From AP-15 sp963777435 (GTDB taxonomy: Bacteria > Pseudomonadota > Alphaproteobacteria > ATCC43930 > CGMCC-115725), in NCBI GenBank assembly GCA_963777435.1, contig CAVZQT010000003.1, positions 310,001-374,000 of the forward strand: a stretch of DNA of 64,000 bases, read 5' to 3'. Positions 1 through 9,135 of the stretch are shown one piece after another (the first letter of the stretch is position 1; every line of letters starts with the position of its first letter). Made by a program: the position numbers and the translations under genes. The notes under the pieces were generated by a model. That model searched no databases, had not been told where the DNA came from, and worked only from the letters and a program-made list of their open reading frames with translations.

Positions 1-168
1 CACCTGCTCAATCGGGGTCGCGCCGGCGCTCTCCGCATCGGTGCCGAGCGGCGCCGCTGCGGGGTCGAAGGCCGGCACCTTGTCGTGTGTGCGGCCGCTA
101 TCGATGGCGTCTCTGACAAGCGCCGAGGCCGAATGTTGGGGTGCACCCGACCGCGTGGGATCTGTCAC
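1..168 (-). CDS. Small conserved protein of unknown function, 3' end outside window
   Basis: An open frame of 56 codons starts at a GTG (166-168) and runs off the left edge. A GGAG ribosome site sits eight bases before the GTG. The peptide is hydrophilic, Ala/Asp/Pro-rich and contains the segment LVRDAIDSGRTHDKV followed by FDPAAAPLGTD, a pattern I associate with short uncharacterised alphaproteobacterial proteins. No signal peptide, membrane segment or catalytic motif is visible in this part. It lies 49 bases downstream of the membrane-anchored protein at 218-785 on the same strand and is probably co-transcribed with it. No function is proposed. Confidence 0.6.
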   Translation of the reverse strand, partial: MTDPTRSGAPQHSASALVRDAIDSGRTHDKVPAFDPAAAPLGTDAESAGATPIEQV

Positions 169-217
169 TATGCGAACTCCAACTCTTTACGCTCGTAACG
201 GCGGTTCGCCTTGTGGG

Positions 218-785
218 TCAGCTGCCGGCCTTTTGGTCAGCTTCCAAAAGCGGCGGATCTCCGTGAGCCGAAATCCGGAGGGTAAAGATCCCGACTGCGC
301 CGGGTTCGATTGCCAGATCCACCGCACTTTCCGGTGCTGTCGGAGAGATGCGAAAACTCATCTCGGGTCCATTGCCGCCGGCCTGCCACTGCAGCGGCTG
401 CGGATAAACGTGCTGAATCTGCATCGGGCCCAGCAAGCTCTTGCCGAAGCGGATATGGATCAGCTGATCCGGCTCGGCCAATGCGGGCGTCAAGTGGAGG
501 GTCAGAACGGTCGGGGTCCGAAAATGCACCAATGGTTCGTACTCCACTCGAAGAGCGCCTGCCGGGGTCGGCGGCACTGGCCCGATCCACTGGCCCGCGC
601 CCGAATACTCCGGCTATTGCCAGCGCTAGCACGACCGCCATAATCGCCCACGCGATCCGTTGTAGCCGCGCCCATCGGCTTTCCCATTGATCCTCGGCCC
701 CGAGATCGAGTTTGGTCTCGTTCGCCCCAATCGATCTGACGCTAGAGACCTGGTTATCGGGTGCATCACCATCGCCTTTCGGCAT
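218..785 (-). CDS. Single-pass membrane protein of unknown function, frameshifted
   Basis: Two overlapping frames join into one protein of about 188 residues. The N-terminal part is charged and ends in a membrane helix (IAWAIMAVVLALAIAGVFG). The C-terminal part, beginning near ALRVEYEPLVHFRTPT, looks like a beta-rich extracytoplasmic domain. The join needs one base removed from a run of four C near position 567, so the gene is either frameshifted or carries a homopolymer sequencing error. The start could be 785 or 800; 785 is preceded by a purine-rich GGGGGA. I recall this architecture next to DUF421/YetF-type membrane genes in related bacteria, but no such gene is visible here. Function unknown. 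Confidence 0.6.
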
Positions 786-1245
786 CGTCCCCCGCGTCAT
801 CGAGACTGGTTGCACGATTGATTTCGCGCCGCAGCGGGTAAGCGGACCCGACGTCCGATTTCCCGAGATGCTGAACGTCTTGCGAACAGACCGCTGCGCT
901 CGACGTTCCAATAAAGGCGTCTGGGCTGATGTTCGATCATCGACTTAACGCGATGATTTAGTTGTGAATGATTTCGATCATCCACTTCGTTATTTTGCAA
1001 CCCGGCCAATGCGCGGCTGTCACCTGCCATTTAATTTCAGTCTATTGCGGGTCAAGTGGCGACCCGGACGATCGCTGAGCTGGTCGATCAATACCAAGGG
1101 TTGCTGCCGCCCGGCGGCTGGCCGAATTAGGTTGTGCACTCATTTCGTCTCCTCCCCGTCAACGTTTTACAGGGCCAATGCATGACAAGGCGGCGGCGAG
1201 TTACACTGCGCCGCGGCAGCATCAGCTATAAGCCCGAGGTCGAGC
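786..1245. other. Intergenic region without a convincing gene
   Basis: The stretch is less G+C-rich than its surroundings (for example around 945-1000). Short frames on both strands have no ribosome site or recognisable domain. It should contain the promoters of the leftward gene at 218-785 and the rightward gene at 1246. A GAGGTCG lies just before the ATG at 1246. Confidence 0.5.
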
Positions 1246-3606
1246 ATGAACGACACGCCCCTAATCGAATTGCCTGATCTGAAGAGCCTTGGCGCGATCG
1301 GGCAGCCCTTGCGCCGCAAAGAGGACGAGCGGCTGCTGACCGGGCGCGGCCGCTTCAGCGATGATTTCACGCTGCCGGGTCAGGCCTATATGGCGGTCGT
1401 TCGTTCGCCATATTCGCACGCCCGTATCATGCATATTGACACGCGACGGGCATCGGCGTTGCCCGGCTTACTCGGCATCTTTACCGGAAGCGATTGCGCC
1501 GCCGACGGCCTCACACCGATCCCGCATAACCCGGTGCCGCAGACCCGCTATGACATGAAATTGACCGGCCCGGGTGGCGGATCGATTTTTATCGGTCCGC
1601 AGATGCTGCTGCCCTCTGACAAGGTGCGCCATGTCGGCGAGGCGGTAGCGATCGTCGTCGCGGACACGGCTGCGCAGGCGCAGGACGCCGCCGAGGCCAT
1701 AGCTATCGACTATCAGGAATTGCGGTGGATCGCGCAGATCAAGGAGGCACTCGCCCCAGGTGCGCCGGCAGTGTGGGACGAGGCGCCGGACAATGTGCTG
1801 GTCGATACGTATTTTGGCGACGCGGCGGCGACCGAGCGCGCCTTTGCCGCCGCCGACCACATCGTCGAGATGGAGTTCAATGTCGGCCGGGTGACCGGGG
1901 TCCCGATGGAGCCCCGCGCCGCCCTCGGCTATTGGGACAGGGCGACCGGCCGCGGCACCTTGTGGGCCGGCAGCGGCGGGGCGGTGCGGCAAAAGATCGA
2001 GCTCGCGGCGGTGCTCGGTGTCGCGCCCGATAAAATTCGCGTTGTGTCGCTCGATGTCGGCGGCAATTTCGGGACGCGCAACCGGCTCTATGTCGAATCT
2101 GCGCTGGCATTATGGGCGTCGCGCAAGCTCGGCCGCCCGGTCAAATACACCTCGACCCGTTCGGAAGTGTTCCTGACCGATTTTCAGGGTCGTGACCTCT
2201 TGACCCGAGTGTCGCTGGCATTGCGCGCTGACGGGCGGTTTCTCGGTTTGCGCGCTGACAATGTCAGCAATGTCGGGGCGCGCTGTGCGTCGTTGTCGCC
2301 GCTCGGCAAGGGTTCGGCCTTGGTCACCGGCTCCTACGACATCCCGGCGGCGACGTTGCGGTCACGCGCGGTCTTTAGCAACACGATGCCGACTAACGCC
2401 TACCGCAGTTCGGGCCGGCCCGAGGTCACCTATGCAATCGAGCGGGTCGTCGATGAGGCGGCGCGCCGGCTCGGCACCGATCGGGTCGCGCTGCGTCGCA
2501 TGAATTTGGTAGCGCCGCGAGCTATGCCTTATCCGAACGCGGTCGGCGCGCGCTACGACAGCGGCACCTATGAGGCCAATATGGACCTCGCGATGGAGAT
2601 CGCCGATTGGGACGGGTTTGCGGCGCGCCGGGCCGCGGCCGAGACGCGCGGCAAATTGCTGGGGCTCGGGCTCGCCAACTATGTCGAAAGCTCGATCGGG
2701 GCGCCGCGCGAGCGCAGCGAGATCACGATCACGCCCGAGGGCCGCGTCAAGGTCGTAATCGGCACCGGGCCTAGCGGGCAGGGGCACGAGACCAGTTTCG
2801 CCCAGGTCGTCGGCGCCGTGTTCGCGGTTCCGGTGGAGGCAATCGATCTCGTCACCGGCGACACCGATATCGTCAGCATCGGCGGCGGCTCGCATTCCGG
2901 GCGCTCGATGCGCCACTCGGCGACATTGTTCGCCAAGGCCGCACCCGAACTGGTCGCCAAAGGAAAGAGGGTGGCGGCCCGGATTCTCGACACCGGCCCC
3001 GACCAGATCACGTTTGCCGACGGACGGTTTTCAGCACTCCCTCACAACCGCAGCTTCGATTTTCTCGAATTGGCGCGGGAGGGCGCGCGGCTCGGCGCCG
3101 AAGGCGAGCTCGCGGTCACGACCGACAATGAAATGCACGACCCGGTGTTTCCGAATGGCTGTGCGGTGTGCGAGGTCGAGGTCGATCCCGAAACCGGCAT
3201 GGTCGAGATCGCCCGCTATTCGGTGGTCGACGATGTCGGGCGCTGCATCAACCCGATGATCGTGCATGGCCAGACCCATGGCGGCGTCGCCCAAGGGGTC
3301 GGCGAGGCGATGTGGGAGGAATGCGTCGTCGATCCCGGCTCGGGGCAGCCCTTGTCGGGCTCGTTCATGGATTACGGCATGCCGCGCTCGGACAATCTGC
3401 CGTCGTTTGCAACGCGGATCGTCGAGGTCTTGTCGCCAACCAACCCGTTCGGCATCAAAGCCGGCGGCGAGGGCGGTTGCACCCCGGCCTTGGCGGTTGT
3501 GATCAGCGCCATCCTCGACGCGCTCGCCCCATTAGGGGTGCGGGACCTGACCATGCCCGCCACCCCCTTCAAGGTGTGGACTGCGATCCGACAGGCGCGG
3601 CAATGA
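1246..3606 (+). CDS. Xanthine dehydrogenase/CoxL-family molybdopterin-binding subunit, orphan
   Basis: This 786-residue protein has the full layout of the large catalytic subunit of molybdenum hydroxylases: an N-terminal a/b hammerhead domain (from about GQPLRRKEDERLLTG, residues 20-140) and the two molybdopterin-binding domains. The base-catalyst glutamate is in GGEGG near residue 742. The active-site loop reads AYRSSGRPE, not the AYRCSFR of true form I CO dehydrogenase, so CO oxidation should not be assumed. Substrate is probably an aldehyde, N-heterocycle or other organic compound. Such subunits normally sit beside FAD and 2Fe-2S subunit genes; neither is adjacent (unknown region upstream, uspA downstream on the other strand). 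The partners must be encoded elsewhere. Family certain, substrate unknown. Confidence 0.9.
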   Translation: MNDTPLIELPDLKSLGAIGQPLRRKEDERLLTGRGRFSDDFTLPGQAYMAVVRSPYSHARIMHIDTRRASALPGLLGIFTGSDCAADGLTPIPHNPVPQTRYDMKLTGPGGGSIFIGPQMLLPSDKVRHVGEAVAIVVADTAAQAQDAAEAIAIDYQELRWIAQIKEALAPGAPAVWDEAPDNVLVDTYFGDAAATERAFAAADHIVEMEFNVGRVTGVPMEPRAALGYWDRATGRGTLWAGSGGAVRQKIELAAVLGVAPDKIRVVSLDVGGNFGTRNRLYVESALALWASRKLGRPVKYTSTRSEVFLTDFQGRDLLTRVSLALRADGRFLGLRADNVSNVGARCASLSPLGKGSALVTGSYDIPAATLRSRAVFSNTMPTNAYRSSGRPEVTYAIERVVDEAARRLGTDRVALRRMNLVAPRAMPYPNAVGARYDSGTYEANMDLAMEIADWDGFAARRAAAETRGKLLGLGLANYVESSIGAPRERSEITITPEGRVKVVIGTGPSGQGHETSFAQVVGAVFAVPVEAIDLVTGDTDIVSIGGGSHSGRSMRHSATLFAKAAPELVAKGKRVAARILDTGPDQITFADGRFSALPHNRSFDFLELAREGARLGAEGELAVTTDNEMHDPVFPNGCAVCEVEVDPETGMVEIARYSVVDDVGRCINPMIVHGQTHGGVAQGVGEAMWEECVVDPGSGQPLSGSFMDYGMPRSDNLPSFATRIVEVLSPTNPFGIKAGGEGGCTPALAVVISAILDALAPLGVRDLTMPATPFKVWTAIRQARQ

Positions 3607-3650
3607 GCCTTAGTAGTCGAACCGGCTAAGCCGCCCCCTGTCTGGCGCGC

Positions 3651-4553
3651 TTAGTGCGACATCAGCACCGGTGTGGTCATATGATCAAGCAGGCCGCGGC
3701 TAAGCCCGCCCAGCACGCTTTCACGCAGTGGCGAATGGTGATAGGCCCCCGCCACGATCATATCGGCCCCGAGAGCCGCGGCGCGCGCCAGAAGCGCATC
3801 GCGGACCGAAATGGACCGGTGCAAACTCTCCTCCGGCTGCGCCTGGACGCCGTGCCGTCGTAAATGTTGGGTGATGCGCTCGAGCCAAGGCCGGTCGCGA
3901 TCGATGTCGGCCTGCCCGGCGGCGAAATGAATAACGGTGGCCATCTCGGCGCCGGCGAGCAATGGCAGCGAGTCATGGAGCGCGCGGTTGGCCTCGCGTG
4001 TCCCGTCCCAGGCGATCAGCACCCGCTTGCCGACCTGGTCGAAAACCCCGGCCGCTGGAATGATCAGAACCGGTCTTCCCGTGTCGATCATGACATCGTC
4101 CGGCCGCAGCCACCTCATCCCGGCGGGATCATGACCGAGGGACTGCCCGAGGATGGTCATATCGACAGTCTTGGCGAGCTGAATCATCTCTGCCAATTCG
4201 CTCTGATTGAGCTCACTCCATTCGCCATCGAGCCCTCGCTGCGGCAGCTCCTCGCGAAAGATGCGCTCGATGATTTCAGCCTGCTCCGCCCCGGGTGCGG
4301 CTTCGACGACTGGCCCGGTCGGAATTATCGGCTCGCTGCCAATTACCGCAGCCCCCTCGGGCGAAACCGGCCCAAGCACGGTCGGCGGTACGCCCGGAAC
4401 GATCAGCGGTGCGGCCGACGCGCGGGGTTGCGGGGTGGTGAACACCGCAGTTAGGCGAGCCTTGTGGGTCTGTGCGAGATTGAGCGCGAGGTCGAGCCTG
4501 CTGCTCGCGCCAGAGATCGCATCGAGGCAAACCAAGATATCGCGCACCGCCAT
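3651..4553 (-). CDS. Universal stress protein, tandem UspA domains
   Basis: The 300-residue protein contains two UspA folds. The first starts at the N-terminus (VRDILVCLDAISGASSRLDL); its core is interrupted by a Pro/Ala-rich loop of about 35 residues (53-90). The second begins near VGKRVLIAWDGTREANRAL and ends with the nucleotide-binding signature GAYHHSPLRESVLGGLSRGLL before VLMSH. The second domain therefore keeps the G-x2-G-x9-G(S/T)-like ATP loop, while the first seems degenerate, as is common in tandem UspA proteins. Cytoplasmic stress or energy-status role by family. It is convergent with the CoxL-like gene, 44 bases away, and stands alone. Confidence 0.9.
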   Translation of the reverse strand: MAVRDILVCLDAISGASSRLDLALNLAQTHKARLTAVFTTPQPRASAAPLIVPGVPPTVLGPVSPEGAAVIGSEPIIPTGPVVEAAPGAEQAEIIERIFREELPQRGLDGEWSELNQSELAEMIQLAKTVDMTILGQSLGHDPAGMRWLRPDDVMIDTGRPVLIIPAAGVFDQVGKRVLIAWDGTREANRALHDSLPLLAGAEMATVIHFAAGQADIDRDRPWLERITQHLRRHGVQAQPEESLHRSISVRDALLARAAALGADMIVAGAYHHSPLRESVLGGLSRGLLDHMTTPVLMSH

Positions 4554-4857
4554 TTCGATTCTCCCATCTAAGGTCCACGTGCGGGCGTAAGGACATTGAA
4601 TTACGTGACCCGCATCTCACGCCTGACCGCAGCTCGGCGGTTTTGCTAAGAGCATCAGTAAGAGCATTAGATTGGGTTGTCGAAAACGGCTTCTCCAGAT
4701 CACCGCGCGGCGATTGGCTGAGGATCGCTCGCGCCGCCGCGCCAGTCTCCATCTCGGCGCAGTCAATACGCGGGCACTGCGCTCACATTGGTCCGATGTC
4801 AGGTGGTGACCACGCTACGTTGATCCGGGGGCGTCTCGCCCTTATGTTCCGCCTCGC
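4554..4857. other. Intergenic region between divergent uspA-like gene and lepA
   Basis: About 300 bases hold the divergent promoters of the universal stress protein gene and lepA. There is a short direct repeat of the type AGAGCAT..AGTAAGAGCAT near 4650. No conserved gene, strong terminator or clear operator is visible. Confidence 0.4.
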
Positions 4858-6660
4858 ATGACGCCGCTCTCGCATATCCGCAATTTCGCGATCATCGCGC
4901 ATATAGACCACGGCAAGTCGACATTGGCCGACCGGCTGATCCAGACGACAGGCGGGCTCGAGGCGCGCGAGATGCGCGAGCAGGTGCTCGACCAGATGGA
5001 GCTCGAGCGCGAGCGCGGCATCACGATCAAGGCGCAGACGGTTCGTCTGAACTACCATGCCCAGGATGGCGACGACTATGTCCTTAACCTGATGGACACG
5101 CCGGGCCACGTCGATTTTTCGTACGAGGTCAGCCGCTCGCTCGCCGCCTGCGAAGGTTCGCTGCTGGTGGTCGATGCGAGCCAAGGGGTCGAGGCCCAGA
5201 CTCTCGCCAATGTCTATCAGGCGATCGACGCCGGGCACGAGATCGTCCCGATCCTGAACAAGATCGATCTGCCGGCCGCCGAGCCCGAGCGGGTCAAGGA
5301 GCAGATCGAGGACGTGATCGGCCTGTCGGCGGCCGACGCAGTGCTGATCTCGGCCAAAACCGGGCTCAACATCGACCAGGTGCTCGAAGCGCTGGTCACC
5401 CGCCTGCCGCCGCCCAAAGGCGAGGCGTCGGCGCCGCTAAAGGCGCTGTTGGTCGACAGCTGGTACGATGCGTATCTCGGCGTCGTGATCCTGGTGCGCG
5501 TCAAGGACGGCGAATTGCGGGCCGGGCAGAAGATTCGGCTGATGGCGACCGGCGCGGTGCACTCGGTCGAGCGGGTCGGCGTTTTCACACCAAAGGGGGT
5601 CGCGGTCGACGCGCTCGGTCCCGGTGAGATCGGCTTTATCACCGCGGGCATCAAAACCGTCGCCGATTGCCGGGTCGGCGATACGATCACCGAAGACCGC
5701 CGCCCGGCGGCCGAACCGCTGCCCGGTTTCAAGCCGGTGCAGCCGGTCGTGTTTTGCGGCCTGTTCCCGACCGATGCGGCTGATTACGAGCGGTTGCGCG
5801 ACAGTCTCGCCAAATTGCGGCTTAACGACGCGAGCTTCGAATACGAACCCGAGACATCGGCCGCATTGGGTTTCGGCTTCCGCTGCGGCTTTCTCGGACT
5901 GTTACACCTGGAGATCATTCAGGAGCGGCTGTCGCGTGAATTCGACCTCGATCTGATCGCGACCGCCCCTTCCGTCGTCTACCGCGTGCATCTGACGAAC
6001 GGCACGGTGCGCACCTTGCACAACCCGGCTGACATGCCCGATCCGGTGCGGATCGACCATATCGAAGAGCCCTGGATCAAGGCGACGATCCTGGTGCCCG
6101 ACGCCTATCTCGGACCGATCCTGTCATTGTGCGAGGAGCGCCGCGGCGAGCAGCTCGATCTGACCTATGCCGGCAACCGCGCAATGCTGGTCTACCAGCT
6201 GCCGTTGAACGAAGTCGTGTTCGATTTTTACGATCGGCTCAAATCGGTCAGCCGAGGCTATGCGAGTTTTGATTACCAGGTCGACGATTATCGCGAGGGC
6301 GATCTCGTCTTAATGAATATCCTTGTCAATGGCGAGCCGGTCGATGCGCTGTCGATCATCGTGCACCGCCACGACGCCGAGCGCCGCGGCCGGGCGTTGT
6401 GCGAACGGCTCAAGGATTTGATCCCGCGCCAATTGTTCCAAGTCGCGATCCAGGCAGCGATCGGCGGCCGCGTCATCGCCCGGGAGACGGTCAAGGCGTT
6501 GCGCAAAGACGTGCTCGCCAAATGCTATGGAGGCGATGTGACCCGCAAACGCAAGCTCCTCGAAAAGCAAAAAGAAGGCAAAAAGCGGATGCGCCAGTTT
6601 GGCAAGGTCGAGATCCCGCAATCAGCCTTTATCGCGGCGCTCAAAATGGGCGATGCCTGA
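4858..6660 (+). CDS. lepA: Elongation factor 4 (LepA) GTPase
   Basis: LepA binds the ribosome and remodels stalled or mistranslocated complexes at the expense of GTP. The 600-residue length is standard. Visible motifs are the P-loop AHIDHGKST (14-22), DTPGH switch II, NKID and the SAK-type G5 element, followed by EF-Tu domain 2, the EF-G-like domains III and V, and the LepA-specific C-terminal domain ending in a lysine-rich tail (KRKLLEKQKEGKKRMRQFG) that contacts tRNA and rRNA. The ATG is poorly provided with a Shine-Dalgarno site. It is not obviously co-transcribed with neighbours; its 3' end is followed within 83 bases by a displaced toxin-like fragment. Confidence 0.97.
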   Translation: MTPLSHIRNFAIIAHIDHGKSTLADRLIQTTGGLEAREMREQVLDQMELERERGITIKAQTVRLNYHAQDGDDYVLNLMDTPGHVDFSYEVSRSLAACEGSLLVVDASQGVEAQTLANVYQAIDAGHEIVPILNKIDLPAAEPERVKEQIEDVIGLSAADAVLISAKTGLNIDQVLEALVTRLPPPKGEASAPLKALLVDSWYDAYLGVVILVRVKDGELRAGQKIRLMATGAVHSVERVGVFTPKGVAVDALGPGEIGFITAGIKTVADCRVGDTITEDRRPAAEPLPGFKPVQPVVFCGLFPTDAADYERLRDSLAKLRLNDASFEYEPETSAALGFGFRCGFLGLLHLEIIQERLSREFDLDLIATAPSVVYRVHLTNGTVRTLHNPADMPDPVRIDHIEEPWIKATILVPDAYLGPILSLCEERRGEQLDLTYAGNRAMLVYQLPLNEVVFDFYDRLKSVSRGYASFDYQVDDYREGDLVLMNILVNGEPVDALSIIVHRHDAERRGRALCERLKDLIPRQLFQVAIQAAIGGRVIARETVKALRKDVLAKCYGGDVTRKRKLLEKQKEGKKRMRQFGKVEIPQSAFIAALKMGDA

Positions 6661-6742
6661 CCCTCTCCCGCTTAATGCTAGGATGTTCGAGAACCGGCCC
6701 CCGCAGCAGCCCAAATCTCGATGCAGAGAATACGGTCGGTGA

Positions 6743-7039
6743 CCGAATTCGGGAAATAAGGACACGGCGATCGCCCAGCACATTAGCGGAAGACCGCAAA
6801 CGGTTCGATTTGGTCTAGACGAAAACCAAACATATCACACGTTTCGCCATACCGATCGGCTGGGGCTCGATCGCGATGCTGTTTCAGACGCAATACGGGA
6901 CGATTTAGCTCGGCAGATACCCGCCCTACCAGGAGCTAACATTACCGGAAATGTCGGCGTAGGCGGAGTCACCCTCGTGTATAGAGCGTTTTGCCTAAAT
7001 GATGGTACTATCAATGTTGGTCGGATCACGGGGCCGTGA
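6743..7039 (+). pseudogene. Orphan C-terminal module, candidate polymorphic-toxin tail
   Basis: An open frame of 98 codons with no ATG or GTG near its 5' end reads from a stop at 6740-6742 to a TGA at 7037-7039. The product contains ENQTYHTFRHTDRLGLDRDA, then a Gly-rich beta segment (ITGNVGVGGVTLVYRAF) and the end DGTINVGRITGP, which looks like a small folded domain. It cannot start translation itself and no N-terminal part fits in the 83 bases after lepA, so it is a displaced 3' fragment. The TGA is one base before the ATG of the DUF6984 gene, the tight coupling usual for toxin tip and immunity gene. Toxin identity is inferred from arrangement only; no catalytic family was recognised. Confidence 0.45.
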
Positions 7040-7040
7040 A

Positions 7041-7394
7041 ATGAACGCTGGGAGAAGGCTGCGCAAAGAAGAGGTAGATCTGATCACTGCGATGACCCGA
7101 GACACTCCCAAGGCTAGTGAGATCTCCAGCTCGCTATCCGAGAGTATCGTCGAAGATATGAAAGACGGCGGCATGGGTAGCTTGCGGTTTAAGGACGCTG
7201 GGGATCGGGTGCAACGCTTTGGAAAAAAGATCGCGGAGGCAGAGTTTACGGATGAAGACGGTGTCCCCGTCAGCGCGGTCGTAAATCTGGACCAGAACGA
7301 CAAGCTATTCGAGTTGGACCTTTGGAAGATGGATTTTTCTCCTCTCAAGCGATATCCGCAACCCCAAGAGCTTCGTCTAAAGCCGAGCGGCTAA
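7041..7394 (+). CDS. DUF6984-family protein, possible immunity protein
   Basis: The 117-residue product begins MNAGRRLRKEEVDLI and carries the conserved core DGGMGSLRF, then AEAEFTDEDGVPVSAVVNLD and FELDLWKMDFSPLKRYP. I recognise this as DUF6984, a small cytoplasmic domain of unknown function. The start at 7041 was chosen because it follows the upstream TGA by one base and an in-frame upstream ATG (6999) would lie inside the toxin-like fragment. Coupling to that fragment suggests an immunity protein that has outlived or been transferred with its toxin tip. Base composition is a little lower in G+C than the neighbours. Family call firm, role inferred. Confidence 0.7.
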   Translation: MNAGRRLRKEEVDLITAMTRDTPKASEISSSLSESIVEDMKDGGMGSLRFKDAGDRVQRFGKKIAEAEFTDEDGVPVSAVVNLDQNDKLFELDLWKMDFSPLKRYPQPQELRLKPSG

Positions 7395-7555
7395 GTCGTT
7401 TGCAATCCGCGTGCGACTCGCTGTCGCCCGGGTGCGTGCTGGGACCGCGCCAAAGGAGAGCATCCTCCAGATCTGACGAAACTTCGGTGATAGAGGTGCC
7501 TTAACCGACGATCCGCGCAATCACCATATTCTCGGGTGACGGGCGGAGACAAGCC

Positions 7556-9109
7556 ATGTGGAACGGTCTATTGCTGGGTTGTAAAGCGTCGGCGGGTGCG
7601 GCTGAGCGCGGGGCGGCATTGGTGGTCGGCCTAACGCTGGCCTTGGCGGGTTGCACGGGCGTCGACGGTTCGCGCTCGAAACAGGTCAGGATGACCAGCT
7701 TTGCCCCGCTGGTGCAGGACGTCATCCCGGCGGTGGTTAATGTCTCGGCCGTACAAAAGCCGGGAAAAGCAGCGGCTAATGACGGCCTCAGCGGCGGGAT
7801 AGATCCGGTCAAGGACCGCCCGGCCGCCGCATTGCCGCTCTCCACTCTCGACCAATTACTGCGCAAGTTTTTCGAAGAACAGGAACGCAAAGGCGCACCC
7901 AACCTTCGCGGTCTGGCGTTGGGATCGGGCTTTATCATCGATCCGCGTGGCTACATCGTCACCGACAACCATGTCCTGGAAAATACCGATAGCGTCACCG
8001 TCACGTTTCACGATGGGACCCAGCACAAGGCCGAGATTGTCGGGCGCGATCCGCTGACCGACCTGGCATTGCTCAAAATCGATGTGACCCGGCCGTTGCC
8101 CTATGTGGGCTGGGGAGATAGTGACGCGGTGCGGGTTGGCGACTGGGTTTTGGCGATTGGCAACCCGTTCGGGCTCGACGACACCGTCAGCAGCGGCATC
8201 ATCTCGGCGCGCGGCCGCGATATCCACTCCGGTCCCTACGATGATTTTCTGCAGATCGACGCCGCGATCAACCGCGGCAATTCGGGTGGTCCGACATTTG
8301 ATCTCGACGGCAAGGTCATCGGCATCAACAGCGCGATCTATTCGCCCAATGGCGGCTCGGTCGGCATTGGTTTCGCGATCCCGGCCAATCTGGCGCGGCC
8401 CGTCGTGCAGCAATTATTGGAGCATGGCAAGGTCGAGCGCGGCTGGCTCGGCGTGCAGATCCAGCCGGTGACCGCGGAAATCGCACAAGGCTTTGGGCTA
8501 CCGCGGGCGGAGGGCGCGCTGGTTGCCGGGGTGAGCCCCGCCGGGCCGGCGGCGCGCGCCGGCTTGGTTCAAGGAGATGTGATCCTCGCCGTCAATGGCC
8601 GCGCGGTCGAGCGGATGCGCGATCTGCCGTTCATCATCGCGGAGATGCCGGCCGGCCAATCGGTGGATGTGACGGTTTGGCGTCGCGACCAGCGGATAAG
8701 CCTGCGCGCGGTTATTGGTGCGATGCCTGCCGACCGGGAAATCGCCGCGATCGACCCACTGCCAAGCGCTCCTCCCGCCCCGGCCTCGGATGATATCGCC
8801 AAGGGGCTGACACTCGCTCCGATGACAGCTCAGCTCCATCGCGAATTACAGGTCCCGGAAAACGTTAGCGGGGCCGTGGTCAGAGCGCTCCCCGAAAATA
8901 GCCCGCTCGCCGCCGCCGATCTGCTGCCGGGCGACGTCATCGAAATGATCAACCAGGAGCCGGTCGCCTCACCCAAGGAAGCCATGGCGAAACTGCGCGC
9001 CGTAGCGGGCAGCACCAAAACATTGCTGTTGCTGGTAAACCGCCACGGCGATAATCGCTACCTGGCCCTGTCTTTGGCCGATCGTACGATGAGCGGCGGA
9101 CCTGGATGA
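7556..9109 (+). CDS. HtrA/DegP-type serine protease, lipoprotein
   Basis: This is a periplasmic quality-control protease. The N-terminus has a lipobox ending in LAGC (Cys33), so the protein is probably lipid-anchored. The trypsin-like domain (about 45-290) contains the triad His139 (DNHVLE), Asp169 (LTDLALLKID) and Ser243 (NRGNSGGPTF). Two PDZ domains follow, at roughly 295-390 and 420-505, giving the DegP/DegQ plan at the normal length of 517 residues. GGCGGAGA precedes the ATG at good spacing. It is convergent with the amidohydrolase gene, with 26 bases between them. No misfolding-response operator was recognised upstream. Confidence 0.95.
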   Translation: MWNGLLLGCKASAGAAERGAALVVGLTLALAGCTGVDGSRSKQVRMTSFAPLVQDVIPAVVNVSAVQKPGKAAANDGLSGGIDPVKDRPAAALPLSTLDQLLRKFFEEQERKGAPNLRGLALGSGFIIDPRGYIVTDNHVLENTDSVTVTFHDGTQHKAEIVGRDPLTDLALLKIDVTRPLPYVGWGDSDAVRVGDWVLAIGNPFGLDDTVSSGIISARGRDIHSGPYDDFLQIDAAINRGNSGGPTFDLDGKVIGINSAIYSPNGGSVGIGFAIPANLARPVVQQLLEHGKVERGWLGVQIQPVTAEIAQGFGLPRAEGALVAGVSPAGPAARAGLVQGDVILAVNGRAVERMRDLPFIIAEMPAGQSVDVTVWRRDQRISLRAVIGAMPADREIAAIDPLPSAPPAPASDDIAKGLTLAPMTAQLHRELQVPENVSGAVVRALPENSPLAAADLLPGDVIEMINQEPVASPKEAMAKLRAVAGSTKTLLLLVNRHGDNRYLALSLADRTMSGGPG

Positions 9110-9135
9110 GCCGTCGGCCGCGCTGACCTCGATCC

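Noticed and set aside
41..643. Rightward 200-codon frame at the left edge
   Set aside because: It overlaps two leftward genes that show a ribosome site, a membrane helix and family-like segments; the rightward product has none.
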